The notes beneath the pieces are model-generated. The model had not been told where the DNA came from. It saw only the letters and a program-made list of their open reading frames with translations, and searched no databases. From Folioceros fuciformis (lineage: Eukaryota; Anthocerotophyta; Anthocerotopsida; Anthocerotales), in NCBI GenBank assembly GCA_049999805.1, contig JBNGIO010005872.1, positions 1 to 34,831 of the forward strand: DNA of 34,831 nt. The letters run 5' to 3'. The first letter of the stretch is position 1, and every line of letters starts with the position of its first letter. Both the position numbers and the translations under genes were made by a program. Positions 9,800-23,254 of this stretch are shown here, piece after piece.

Positions 9800-10340
9800 T
9801 ATTGTGCACTTGTCCCCTCAAAAAGAAACTTGCATTGCTCTATCCGTAGTAAATTTCCGAACTGACAGTAAATTCTTTGTTATTGTAGGTACGTGTAAAA
9901 CATCACTTGATTCGAGATTCCCTACGTGATGTAAAGGCAGCGTGACCTTGCTTATGCCAACAATTGTAATGTGCTTTCATCTCCTAGCAGCACCGATTGT
10001 GCTTCCCTGTACGGTCTGTACTCACAAAAGGAAGCTTTGTTGTGGTAGATGTGCGCAGAGGCACTTGAATCAATGAACCACGCTGGTGTATGCGAGCCAG
10101 CTTCTTAGGTGCCTGCACATTGTGTGCCTCAGGAGATCCTGCACCATCCTTTCTAGGCTCGCCAGCCTTTCTTTTGCGACAGTCACGTGCCCAATGACCT
10201 GGTATACCGCACCAATTGTAGCTACATGTCCTCTTCTGGTTGCCTGAGCTTTGGCCAGGTCCACGTGCAGCTGTCCTACCACCACAGTTTGCACTCCAGC
10301 CACCTGGGCCTCTCTTGAATGGTTTGCCTCTACCTGCAAA
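9800..10340 (-). pseudogene. Copia-2 zinc knuckle and protease remnant
   Basis: A nucleocapsid zinc knuckle lies at 10226-10179: CSYNWCGIPGHWARDC, in an unusual C-x4-C-x4-H-x4-C spacing. In another frame the protease active-site block reads WFIDSSASAH (W codon 10080-10078, Asp codon 10071-10069). The family normally has Asp-Ser/Thr-Gly, so Gly is replaced by Ser. The frame stops about 30 codons on. No long protease frame is left between 9800 and 10070, although LSV-type remnants are visible in short pieces. Confidence 0.8.
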
Positions 10341-11229
10341 AAGGGCTTGTTGACCCTATGTTTGCTGTTTTGTAGAGCGTGAAGACAGCCACGTGGCTCT
10401 TTCCTGCAGCATCGCACTAACAACTCCATTGAAAGTTAGAGGATCTACATCAAGCTTCAAGGCCTTGGCTATTCTGGTCTCAACCTTTGCCATGGCTTGT
10501 TGACCAGTGACAAAGGGCCCGTAACTTGGTGGTAAGGAACTCAACAATCTACAAGCTGCGTCGTAGTCTGAAATCTTTATCCCAATTGAACTCAATCTTG
10601 CACGGGCAATTCTAAACTGAGCTATGTAATGTTCAACTGTCTCCCCTTCTGACATCCGCAAACTATGATATCTTGCAGATGCAGACATCGATGTCGCCAT
10701 ATCATGGGAGGCAAACATCATAGCAAGATGGTTCCACATGTCTTCTGCCAAGTCACCTGGTCCATCAGATGCTTGACGCATCATCTCTGGAGCAAGGCCT
10801 GACCTGATCAGGTTTCTTGCTCTAATGTCCGCCAACCTCCAAACAGGTAGGTCTGCAGAACCCTCTCCAGGTTTTGGTGTTGCACCACTCACAATTTCCC
10901 ATAAATTTTTTCTCTTCCAATGCTCCTTGCATCCTCATGACCCAGATGTCATATTCAGCACCAGTGACCAGTCGGTCCTTTTCCTTGAAACCACCGCTGG
11001 TAAGAGATTGTAGTGCGTTGATCATTTCATCTCGTGCTTTGTCATCATCATCCATTTTGGATTTCCAGAACCAGGAATAATCTTCGTGTGACAAGTTTGT
11101 ATTTACAGATGCTCTCCCAGAGTCCACATCCGTACCTTCTTCAGAGTAGTCATCAAAATCAATCAGCCCAACTTCTTGAGCAAGTTTCATGAGCCACTCT
11201 GGAGATGTGTAAGTCCCTCGCTCACTCAT
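10340..11229 (-). pseudogene. Copia-2 gag
   Basis: The frame starts MSERGTYTSPEWLMKLAQEV at an ATG at 11229. It carries a Copia gag N-terminal block (YDIWVMRMQGALEEKKF) and is interrupted near 10825-10900 by a frame change. It then continues with MWNHLAMMFAS, YHSLRMSEGETVEHYIAQF, and LLSSLPPSYGPFV (UBN2-type capsid). The product would form the virus-like particle. A stop after SSRSTKQQT lies near 10356. The upstream leader frame is in phase with this ATG, separated only by a TAA. Confidence 0.88.
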
Positions 11230-11232
11230 GAA

Positions 11233-11716
11233 TTAATAGCTACCCGCATTGTTGGACTCCACCGGCCTGGACTGGCACACAGCACACTTTGGTCGTCTTT
11301 GGTTTGACACAAGAGTTTGGGTAATTCTATTACTCACCTGTAGCTGTGGCTTCATCAAAACAAAAAGTTTGATATCTATTTGCTGCAGGTGATCTTCCAA
11401 CCTGACTATCTGGTCTGTAAGACTGTCTAACATGGTAAGAATGTGCTGGGTTTGGTAGAGTGCAGTGCTATTGATGTTGTCAAGTCTCTAGGTGAGATGC
11501 TGCACGGCAACGGTGAGGGACTCGTCCCTCTCATCTTGAGACTGAAAGGGTGCTGACTCCCGTTGACGTTGCTGCACAAACCTACGGTGCTGGTGAATAC
11601 TGGGATTAGCGGTGGCTAAATTTGGGATCCTTTCTCTTTGGAGATGCCTATCTGGCTGTCTATTCCTCTTAATGGGCAGGTTGGTAATTTCGTAGGGAGG
11701 TACGGGCTGGAAGGCT
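11233..11716 (-). pseudogene. Copia-2 leader ORF: coiled-coil N-terminal extension of gag
   Basis: The gag frame stays open for about 160 codons upstream of the gag ATG. It is broken only by a TAA four codons before that ATG and one TAG near 11490. The product is Gln/Arg-rich at first (RRFVQQRQRESAPFQ). It then has a heptad-like segment (ALYQTQHILTMLDSL followed by TDQIVRLEDHLQQIDIK) typical of a coiled coil, and a CAVC pair. It could be an N-terminal part of gag or a separate leader protein. The start is unknown; the frame opens after a TAG near 11717. Confidence 0.5.
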
Positions 11717-12220
11717 CTACGCTAATTCCCTCTATGGCTGCGGTGACAGTGCACCATCCTAAGGAGCAGGTGAGCCTCCCTTCATCAATTCTTGGACCAT
11801 TCTTGCTGCGTCCTACCAGCTTCTCAATTCGCAAGCGGAATGTGTGCCTTCACGCCGCTCCACCAGCAGCGCCAGCTACTCACAGTAAGCAATCCACAAA
11901 GCCTGACTTTTCTAGCTGTTCCTAGATCAACACATCTGAATTTTGACAACCTTCTTGCGTAGTTTCAAGCTTTTATGTCTCTCTTACGCCTCCGCATGAC
12001 TGGCTGTCTGGTCGACAAGCTTGTAGATCATGAGCTCGAGCTCTGGTCCTACAAATTTTGCCAGGTACAACAACCAGCCACACTTGGCGGCAAGGGAGTC
12101 CATCTCACATCGGCTGTTTGTGCAGGGTATTGAAGATATCCATTTGCTTTTTGTCCAGGCGACAGAAAGCTACAGCTCCTCGACAGAGAGCGAATGGATA
12201 GCTTCAATGCCTGGAACCAA
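11717..12220 (-). other. Copia-2 5' leader, proximal part
   Basis: Non-coding leader between the primer site and the leader ORF. Short frames occur on both strands without similarity I recognise. Confidence 0.6.
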
Positions 12221-12232
12221 GCTTTGATACCA
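12221..12232 (-). promoter_or_regulatory. Copia-2 primer binding site (initiator-Met tRNA)
   Basis: On the minus strand TGGTATCAAAGC abuts the LTR end ...ACGACA. TGGTATCA is the standard plant Copia site complementary to the 3' end of initiator-Met tRNA. Confidence 0.92.
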
Positions 12233-12475
12233 TGTCGTTTATGAGCAGCGATTAGGATTGCATTAAGCGCACGACCGTGCTAGGAAAGATACTCGACACT
12301 AGAGTGCAAACAAGTGAACTAGCATTCAAGCGACGTTCGCGTGGTATTCACGAGAGACATGGCAGTTACTAACGACTAACCATCGTTCGTAGCCCTAGGA
12401 TAGAATATGTATATATATATTTAAATTTAACCTAACTACATAGCCTAATTAGGTAAAGCGAACATCCTTCCAACA
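12233..12475 (-). repeat. Copia-2 5' LTR
   Basis: 243 bp with TG...CA ends, about 95% identical to 5841-6083. It is followed on the plus strand by the target duplication ACATC at 12476-12480. Confidence 0.95.
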
Positions 12476-12480
12476 ACATC

Positions 12481-13520
12481 CTCACTCTTTGCTAGAGTAC
12501 TCTTAACAGTACTCTTCCCTGTGGGTTCGTCATAGGGTAGTGCAACTGAGTTGCTATACCAGGAGGCTAACTCATCAAATACCACATCCCTGCTTATCAG
12601 GATCTCATGTGTGGATGGCACATAACACTTATATGCCTTCCTATTTCGTGGATACCCTAGAAAAACACTCTTCACGGCTTTAGGATCCAGCTTCCTATGC
12701 TTCAGATCAGGTACATGCACATATGCAATGCACCCAAACACTTTCAAGTGCCTAATATTTGGCTTATAGCCATATAGTCTCTCAATTGCTGTAGCATCAT
12801 GAATTCCTGCCGTAGGAGTTCAATTCAGTACATAGAGTGCTGTCATCACTGCTTCTGCCCAATAATCATTAGGCAAGCACTTCTCATTCAGCATTGCCCT
12901 TGCTGTTTCCATGACTACCCTGTTCTTCCTGTCTACAACACCTTTCTATTGTGGTGTGTATCTGCAAGTCAGCTGTCTTCGTGTACCATGATTTGCAAGA
13001 TACCTATCAAACTCATTTGAGACATATTCTCCCCCTCCATCTGATCTTAGACAAGAGATGGAGTAGCTGAATTCATTTCCAACATGCTTTTTGAAATCCT
13101 TGAAAGACTTGAACACTTCATCCTTATGCTTTAGTATGTACAACCACGTGTACCTGCTGAAATATCAATGAAGGAGACATAGTAGTGGGCTCCTCCAAAC
13201 GATGCATTATGTGAAGCACCCCATACATCAGAGTGTATCAATTGCAAAGGTCTCGAGCTGTTCTGCACGTATCACACAAATGGAAACCTTGATTGTTTTC
13301 CAAATAGACATGCAGAACACACATGACCAAGATCAGCATACTTGAACTTGGGCAATCCTTCCACCACGCTTTTCTGTTGCATAGATTTCAGCTTCTCGAT
13401 GTTCACATGCCCAATCCTCTTATGCCATATTTCAACATCACGTATGGCACCTGCATCATTTGTAAACATTGCTGCATTTAGCTCTGGAATGGATGCATCT
13501 AGAGTGAACATCCATCCATT
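12481..13520 (-). pseudogene. Copia-1 integrase
   Basis: The zinc-binding region is WHKRIGHVNIEKLKSMQQ with CSACLFGKQ (about 13450-13280). The second catalytic Asp is in CLRSDGGGEYVSNEF. After YTPQ there is an in-frame TAG, and the next block reads KGVVDRKNR, where the family has the catalytic Glu. Here Asp replaces Glu. The C-terminal part (LKVFGCIAYVHVPDLKHRKL, then SVFLGYPRNRKAY) runs to the Copia-2 insertion at 12480. The first catalytic Asp block near 13160-13200 is in another frame. Confidence 0.9.
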
Positions 13521-13559
13521 CCTACTACCTTTAGCAATTAGTTTGCGCCCTCTGTCATA

Positions 13560-14090
13560 TTCTTCAATAAAGCATCCATCTTTATTGAATCAAACCTGCA
13601 GATTTTTTTCAGCCATCTGCCCAACAGACAACAGGTTCTTCGTAATGGTTGGAACATGCAACACATCTTGCAGACTCTTCTGCTGACCATTCGGCATCCT
13701 AAGAGGAACAATTCCTCTGTGCTTTATGTCATGTTGTGTGTCATGTTGCATGGCAAACAACCTATCCTGGTCATTTCCAACATTACTAGAGGAGGCATAG
13801 TTCTCATGCTGCCTTCCTTTTCCTCTCATATCTGCTTGCTGCTTATAGCAGTCCTTAGCAATATGACCAACCTTTCCACAGTAGTAACACTCCTTATCTC
13901 TATTGGAATGGTCATGAGATTGAAAAGAACCATCTCTTCCTCTTGTGGCTCTACCTGCGCCTCTAAAACTTCCAAATCCTCTCTAGCCTTGTGCATTTCC
14001 TCCACGCCAATTGTCTTGCTGATTCTACATGTTCTGAGCATAACCCCATCCTCGGAATGAGCCACGACCTCTGTAGCCTCTCCCACGCTA
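13560..14090 (-). pseudogene. Copia-1 gag C-terminus: zinc knuckle, with the protease core deleted
   Basis: A canonical C-x2-C-x4-H-x4-C knuckle, CYYCGKVGHIAKDC, is encoded at 13889-13848. About 35 codons later the sequence jumps to MPNGQQKSLQDVLHVP and ITKNLLSVGQM, the region that normally follows the protease. No W..DSGA..H active-site block lies between them, so roughly 50 protease codons are missing. Confidence 0.8.
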
Positions 14091-14099
14091 GTTAGAAAA

Positions 14100-14747
14100 C
14101 TAAATAGTGTCTCTCCCTTGAGACATACCTGAACCTGTGTTCAGACCAAGCTTAACTTCCTCATGCAGCAATAAAGCAACCAATTCATCCCAACTTGGGG
14201 ACTCAGCTCTCACAGAGATTGATGTGTCAAATGACTTATATTCCTTGCCAAGTCCATTCAGAGCTATTGTAACCATGTCATCTTCCGTCACACTTGCACC
14301 GATTGTAGCAAGCTGATCAGCTATGGTCTTCACCTCTGTTGTATACACAAGTATGGATCTGCTACCTTGTGACAAGTTGTTGAATTGTTGCTTCAACTGG
14401 ATTTTCCTAGCATGTGTGACATTCCCATAGTTCCTCATGAGTATGTCCTATGCATCCTTCGGAGACTCACATCCCGTTATCTGTATGACCATAGCATCTG
14501 AAATACTTAAGGAGAGCCAGTGTAACACTTTACGTGCTCTCTCAATTCAATGCTTGTGAGCAGTCTTTTGCTCCTGTGATGGAGTACGATTCATCTCCGG
14601 TTCACTCTCATCACCTATGCAGAGGTCCCAATAGCCTCTACCTACCAAGAAGTTCTTCATCCTAAACTTCCACAAAGCAAAATTCTTGTTATCCAACTTC
14701 TCTCCCACAACCCGAGAGATATTGTCTGATCCCTGCACGTTAGCCAT
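14100..14747 (-). pseudogene. Copia-1 gag
   Basis: The frame starts MANVQGSDNISRVVGEKLDN at 14747, then NFALWKFRMKNFLVGRGYWD, a typical Copia gag N-terminus. After a break near 14440-14550 it continues with KIQLKQQFNNLSQG, VYTTEVKTIADQLATIG and ALNGLGKEYKSFDTS. That is the UBN2 capsid block, which ends LVALLLHEEVKLGLN. Stops interrupt it at 14547 and 14100. Confidence 0.9.
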
Positions 14748-15454
14748 GATTCAAGCTCCTTTACACACCAACACTTGTCTTGCACCTCAGTTCATTTGCC
14801 TTCTCTTGCTTGCTGTGCCACCAAGTCCCTTGTGGACAACTTGTCAAAACACCTTCATGCGTCTTCCAACATATGTTTTTGACAATCTTGAGTGCAACTC
14901 CCTGCACTGCTGTAGAGCTCTAGCACCCCACAAGCCTCAATCAGATCTCAACAATTCCTGAATGTGCAGCTAACTCTTCGTTAAGCAAAAACAGCCTTTG
15001 CTCAAGCTTTCAAAAAGCAAAAAAACAGAACACTGTTTGCCAAGTTTAGGCCTTCCTCCTCGCAAATCCTGGGCCTGCTATGGCTTCCACGGCCTGNNNN
15101 NNNNNNNNNNNNNNNNNNNNNNNNNNNNNNNNNNNNNNNNNNNNNNNNNNNNNNNNNNNNNNNNNNNNNNNNNNNNNNNNNNNNNNNNNNNNNNNNTTCC
15201 TCCTCGCAAATCCTGGGCCTGCTATGGCTTCCACGGCCTGGTTGCCTCCAGTAGTTGCTGCTCCTCCTGAGTCTCTCTCCCTCTCGCACCTCTCGTACAC
15301 TCTTGCGTGTGTGGCGCCTGTTGCAGCTTCCTACGCTGCCTACTCTACTGCGCCTCCTACGCCTCTCAATGGCTTGCATTGCAAGCCACCTTCACGCTCA
15401 CGGCCATAGCCTCAAACCCCCGCCATAGCCAGCATGGCCGCCGGCGCTCTCTCT
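14748..15454 (-). other. Copia-1 5' leader, containing a 100-N gap
   Basis: Leader between primer site and gag ATG. The gap of 100 N is 15097-15196; the 44 bases 15053-15096 are repeated exactly at 15197-15240. The true leader is probably about 560 bases. A CT-rich (plus) segment lies at 15250-15450. Confidence 0.85.
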
Positions 15455-15467
15455 GGCTCTAATACCA
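15455..15467 (-). promoter_or_regulatory. Copia-1 primer binding site (initiator-Met tRNA)
   Basis: On the minus strand TGGTATTAGAGCC directly follows the LTR end ...TTCAACA. It matches the plant initiator-Met site with one transition. Confidence 0.9.
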
Positions 15468-15718
15468 TGTTGAAATAGTACCACTAGCTTAGATGGACTC
15501 CACATTGCATTCCTTATGGTGCATTGGATGCTAAATATATAGCCTTCAAGCGAGGCAACCCTCGATAAGGTAAGCATTAGTCTCGAGGGTGCAATATCCT
15601 GGTATATCCTGATAACACTTAGGTGGTAGATAACTATGAGTTCAATATGGGATAATCTACACTATCCTAAGTGTTGTAAGCTCTTAATAACAATTCAGTT
15701 AGAGCTTGATTTCTAATA
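15468..15718 (-). repeat. Copia-1 5' LTR
   Basis: 251 bp, pairing with 4100-4351. It is bounded by the primer site on one side and the target duplication ACTGT (15719-15723) on the other. On the minus strand it begins TATTAGAAATC, so the usual TG has become TA. Confidence 0.92.
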
Positions 15719-16230
15719 ACTGTGTGGTCAAGAACTTGTGGTATAATGTTATAAGGTTATGGGTGAAGGGACGAAGTGCAATAATGGTGTCCTAAATTGC
15801 AGATGATGCTAGCTCCGGGCACAATGCTCTAGCAACTTGAGCATATTCACCATCTCTGCTTAGCATGAGATACCACTTGAGATGCACTTTAAATGGATTA
15901 TGGCATACCTTGTTGACCTTAGCTGACTCCAAACAAGATTTTCCAGCTGGTGGATCCTCCTTTTAAAGAGCTTACCAATCTTCAAACCAAATAAAGCAAA
16001 GTCGAGAGGCCACCTCCTTATGATCTGAAGGACCCCCTAAAGCGTTGAAAACACTATCTATAAAGGAAAAGGAATGAAGTTCAAGCATCCTCATCTCTCA
16101 TGTTCTGAATAAGGCGATCCAAGGGCAGATGATAAGCAAGGTGAATATCATCACGCAAGCGCCTAAGGAGATGTCAGAAGAATATCATCACGCAAGTACC
16201 TAAGGAGATGATTGCTAAACCTTAAATCCA
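15719..16230 (-). pseudogene. RT-element copy 2, right part
   Basis: Aligns with about 255-760 of copy 1 but with many CG-to-TG/CA changes and no open frame. Shared strings include gcatattcaccatc and gcaaagtcgagaggccacctcc. It carries an internal 37-bp duplication (16144 and 16181, aatatcatcacgcaag). The zinc-finger part present in copy 1 is absent. It joins telomere-like repeats at about 16210. Confidence 0.85.
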
Positions 16231-16640
16231 TTATGCTCCGCCATGGTGTTAAACCCTAAACCCCTTATGCTATGCCATGACGCTAAACCCTAAACACTAA
16301 TTGCTCTACCATGCCACTAAACCATTCTCAAGTCATTGCACTATAACATTCCTACATCACTCATATTGTTGATTCATACCATTCCTACACCATTCAATCA
16401 TATTGCTGCTTCATTATTCATACCCCTCCTACATTGCTCAATCATATTGCCCTTACATGACACTTGCATCCATCACTCCACACTACTCTATATCGTTCTA
16501 TCATCATTGCTCTACCTCCCATACCTCTCTACCTCCTATACCTCTCTACCTCCCATACCTCTCTACCTTCATTGTTTATATTGCTCTATGTCCCACACCA
16601 CTCTACTATCCTTGCTTCACACCACTACAAAGCTCTAAAC
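16213..16640. repeat. Telomere-like motifs and CT-rich tandem repeats
   Basis: 16213-16325 and 16634-16650 hold degenerate ctaaaccctaaa motifs in units like those of 1128-1620. Between them, 16330-16630 is CT/CA-rich with loose cattgctcta/catacc repetition. It includes three exact-to-near-exact 17-bp units (tacctcccatacctctc) at 16513-16563. Open frames here are products of repetition. Confidence 0.8.
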
Positions 16641-17336
16641 CCTAAACTTTGTTTAAACTAAGAGAACATTCAATGCACTTGTTTTTGTGAAATTTATGTA
16701 TTATCATTTAAAAGGAGTAAAAATGATTGTTTGGAGAAGATTGCCAAAGGTGACATTTGGAGTAAAAAAAGAGATCAACTAGAGTTGTGCATAGAGATCA
16801 TTTGGAACCGGTATATGGTATGTTGAGAATATAATATACAAAAACTAAATATTAAAATATATTTTTATGTGAAATTTTTTGCAAGAATTACTTTGAGTCA
16901 CTGAAGTAACTAACGATCATTGAACTTTGTTAGGAGCCCATATTTCTTGATTTTAAAGTTAGAAATCGGATGCTGTTGTTTACATTGAAATTCGCCATCC
17001 GCTGCTCCCAGGTGAGATAACCGAATATGTAACCATAGTCATTTCGGACTTCTACTCATTCCATGCGTCGTGGTGCTCTTGGAGGTTAACCGAGCTTTAG
17101 CGGTACCCTTACGGTTTGCGGAATGGGGGCGGAATGCAGGTCTCTGAATGAAAGCTGTCCAGAAGCTGATCGAGGTAGGGACGGAGTCGAGGAAGCCTGA
17201 AGCGCCTGTCGCGTGCAAGCTGGACTGGACTGCTGCGTTGCTTGCAGTATGCCTCGTGTGAAGGATAGGTTTTGCACCTGGACCTAGAGTAGGTGTTGAC
17301 ACGGAGTACCACGAAAGCTTGGAGCGGTTAGAAGGG
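16641..17336 (+). promoter_or_regulatory. Region upstream of BSK: probable promoter and 5' UTR
   Basis: AT-rich until about 16960 with several TATA-like strings (for example around 16800-16870). It then becomes more GC-balanced up to the BSK start codon. No coding similarity is seen. The transcription start and any 5' UTR intron cannot be placed from sequence alone. Confidence 0.4.
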
Positions 17337-20694
<3,358 letters not shown>

Positions 20695-21180
20695 CTCCTC
20701 CAAGGATGTTTCCGTGAAATGTATCATGGTTGCGTCTGCATGGTTGGGGCCTGATAGGCGTGCTTGCAATGTGTTATTAGGAACGTGTTCTGCTGTTACT
20801 CGCAGGCTAGTTGTGCTCTCGTGAAATGGTGGTGATGGTGAGCTACGATTTTGATTTGGATCCGGAGCTGCTATCACCAGGGCGAACTGGCGTATCTATC
20901 TCAACCTTGAGTGCGTTACACCTAGCGAATGCGAAGGCATAATAGTGCCTTTTGTATGTGATAGGCTATTCAGAATATTCCAATCGAGGGATTCTAATGT
21001 TTTTATTCGGTTTTTATAGTGATATGTTTCAGAAATTCTTCCTAAATTTTTCGCTGAGGAATGTAATAAAAGTTTATCTCGTGGAGTTTGTTTGTTTGAA
21101 CATGTGGGGGCCTTGTCATTTTCCGGCCTGATAGGTTGAAAAATGAGATTCAGGTCCATCCTTGCAAATAAGTCAATTTG
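20695..21180 (+). other. BSK 3' UTR and downstream sequence
   Basis: No coding signal. The BSK 3' UTR should lie here; AT-rich strings such as aatgtaataaaag near 21060 are possible polyadenylation signals, but the site cannot be fixed. Confidence 0.5.
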
Positions 21181-22560
21181 AGGTAAGAACTCACGGTTCG
21201 CTTCGGGTGGCCCGGTCGTGGAACGTTTTTAACTTCTTCCGCAACCTTTAGGGGATGGTTTACCTTTTGTCGGTGCGCTCATTCCAAAAAGGAGTACCCT
21301 GTGATGCAGGCCTTTGGGAGGGCACTTTTCGCACTTGTTGTTAAGCCCCTCGCAGCTTGCAAATGGCTTTTTAATGGTCACATCAGTGCTTGCTAGGGCT
21401 TGTAAAGCCGAGGGCTGCATCATCACACCTGGATGACAAAGAGTGAAAAGCACTATTCTACTACCCACCCTTCGGGATGACAAACCCAAACATCATATCC
21501 GAAGGGCTTTTTTGACTACAGTCCATGGTTTGTGGTATCCGCACCTCACCTTGGGACTAAGAAAGGAGTGGACCAAGGAAAATGATTTGTATCTTGCCTC
21601 ATTTGGGAATCCATTGCAATGTGCCAGGTTGTGACATTCCAATATAAGCCAACTACTTACTATTGATACATAGCTACCATAAGAATGATCATGTAGGGCC
21701 ATTTGCACTGTAACAAAGAGAAACTGTCAACCACATAATGTGCTCCTTTGCAAAAAGATGCTCCCAACAATAGAACCATGTTCATGATTCACCAATACAT
21801 GGCTCCTACAATATAATAGTTGAAATGAACAATAGATCAAAATATTTATTGTAACCATTTTTTTTTCACCACATCTCAATCAACTACAAGGAGCGTGGAC
21901 ATTATGTGTTTAGGCTTTAAGGTTTTTAGGAATTTCCTACGAGTTTCCTAACAAGTCGAGTACATGTTGATGTTCATCTTATGTGAAAGGCTGAGTTATG
22001 TGGACCAACTCCTTGTCGATAGATGCATTTCTTAGCATAGCACATTAAAGTGTTGAAGGGACTTGTTCAACAAGATGCTCCACCAAAAGGTGGCACGAAT
22101 TTAGGATACTTAGCCTAATAGATGTTTTATAGCTCATAATTCTTTGGAAATACACACGAAGAGGCAGCAAGAGTGGAAATAAGATGATATCATCCATTGT
22201 GGGGAGTTATTGCAAGGGAATGGCAAAAATTATGACTTTAGTGATATGGAAATGCAACAATCAAGGAAAGTGTTAATGGAAAACTCAGAGTGTACTGAAA
22301 AATAGCACAAAGTGTATGATGGTATACACGACAGGCAATGTTCTTTTGCCAACTCGTTGATAAATGAAGTTAAAGTAGCTAAAAAAAGAGGAAATACAAT
22401 ACAAATATATACATTGGATGTTACTATAATTGTGCAAGAACCTCCTCAAAGTGTACAATTATATAAAATGATGTGGGCATGTACAAATCATGTACGCATG
22501 ATAAATGCAAATAGGATGATTGTTTTTCCAAGTTTGCTTCAACTCCTCTTTTAGTGGGTG
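21181..22560. other. Intergenic stretch without recognisable genes
   Basis: A minus-strand frame (21489-21229, 86 codons, with FTLCHPGVMMQPSALQALAS and CEKCPP) and a plus-strand frame (22312-22554, 80 codons) are open. Neither matches a family I know and neither has supporting splice or start context. A hairpin with 8-bp arms (CCCTTCGG 21468-21475, CCGAAGGG 21499-21506) is followed by a run of T. The rest is AT-rich, probably decayed repeat. Confidence 0.4.
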
Positions 22561-22567
22561 TAAAGCA

Positions 22568-23060
22568 GTGTGGTCAAGAACTTGTGGTATAATATTATAA
22601 GGTTATGGGTGAAGGGCACGAAGTGCAATAATGGTGTCCTTAGTTGCAGATGATGGTAGCTTCGGGCACAATGCTCTAGCAGCTCAAGCACATTCACCAT
22701 CTCTGCTTAGCATGAGATACCACTTGAGATGCGCTTTAAATGGATTATGGCATACCTTGTTGACCTTAGTTGACTCCAAACAAGATTTTCCAGTTGGTGG
22801 ATCCTCCTTTTAAAGAGCTTACCAATCTTCAAACCAAATAAAGCAAAGTCGAGAAGCCACCTCCCTATGATCAGAAGGACCACCTCTAAAGCGTCGAAAG
22901 CACTATCTATAAAGGAAAAGGAATAAAGTTTAAGCATCCTCATCTCTCATGTTCTGAATAAGGCGATCCAAGGGAAGACGATAAGCAAGGTGAATATCAT
23001 CACGCAAGCGCCTAAGGAGATGTCGGAAGAATATCATCACAAAAGTACCTAAGGAGATGA
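22568..23060 (-). pseudogene. RT-element copy 3
   Basis: Nearly the same sequence as 15721-16210, clearly closer to copy 2 than to copy 1. It shares the 37-bp internal duplication (22993 and 23030), the missing zinc-finger part and the junction to telomere-like repeats. Homology begins at gtgtggtcaagaac, the very point where Copia-1 sits in copy 2. No frame is open along its length. Confidence 0.85.
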
Positions 23061-23067
23061 TTGCTTT

Positions 23068-23235
23068 GCCGCTAAACCTTAAACCCATTATGCTCCGTCA
23101 TTGTGTTAAACCCTAAACCCCTTATGCTATGCAAATGAGATAGGCATAGAGTGGTGTGGAGCGTTCCACCATGCTGCTCTGCCATGCCATTTAACTCTAA
23201 ATCCATTATGATTCGCCAGACCACTAAAACATTCC
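23068..23235. repeat. Telomere-like repeats beside RT-element copy 3
   Basis: gctaaaccttaaacccattatgc and ttaaaccctaaacccctt at 23070-23130 align with 16213-16280, followed by more diverged units to about 23235. Confidence 0.75.
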
Positions 23236-23254
23236 TTTACCTCTCCATTATGTC

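Larger units (their letters stand above)
5841..12475 (-). mobile_element. Copia-2: inner Ty1/Copia retrotransposon, complete in structure
   Basis: Two 243-bp LTRs (5841-6083; 12233-12475) begin TGTTGG and end ...ACGACA on the minus strand. The 5-bp target duplication ACATC is at 5836-5840 and 12476-12480. It sits within the spacer between integrase and RT of Copia-1. Internal order on the minus strand: primer site, leader with an extra ORF, gag, protease, integrase, RT, RNase H, polypurine tract. The LTRs differ by 12 substitutions (9 transitions) and two 2-bp indels. Reading frames are broken in gag/protease, near 9000 and at 7679-7681. Confidence 0.95.
4100..15718 (-). mobile_element. Copia-1: outer Ty1/Copia retrotransposon, split by Copia-2
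   Basis: Two related LTRs (4100-4351 and 15468-15718) flank gag, zinc knuckle, integrase, RT and RNase H remnants on the minus strand. The target duplication ACTGT is at 4095-4099 and 15719-15723, and homologous copy 1 has one unduplicated counterpart (accgt before gtggtc). Removing Copia-2 leaves about 4.98 kb, a normal Copia length. The LTRs differ at about 17 of 242 aligned bases plus one 10-bp indel. The outer 5' LTR start reads TA rather than TG. The element is dead: stops in gag, integrase and RT, a lost protease core and a truncated RNase H. Confidence 0.93.

Noticed and set aside
16336-16661. Three overlapping plus-strand frames rich in Ser/Leu/Tyr
   Set aside because: They come from CT-rich tandem repeats.
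17319-17336. Upstream start for BSK
   Set aside because: The frame extends upstream only through a TTG; the first ATG (17337) gives MGC, the expected acylation signal.
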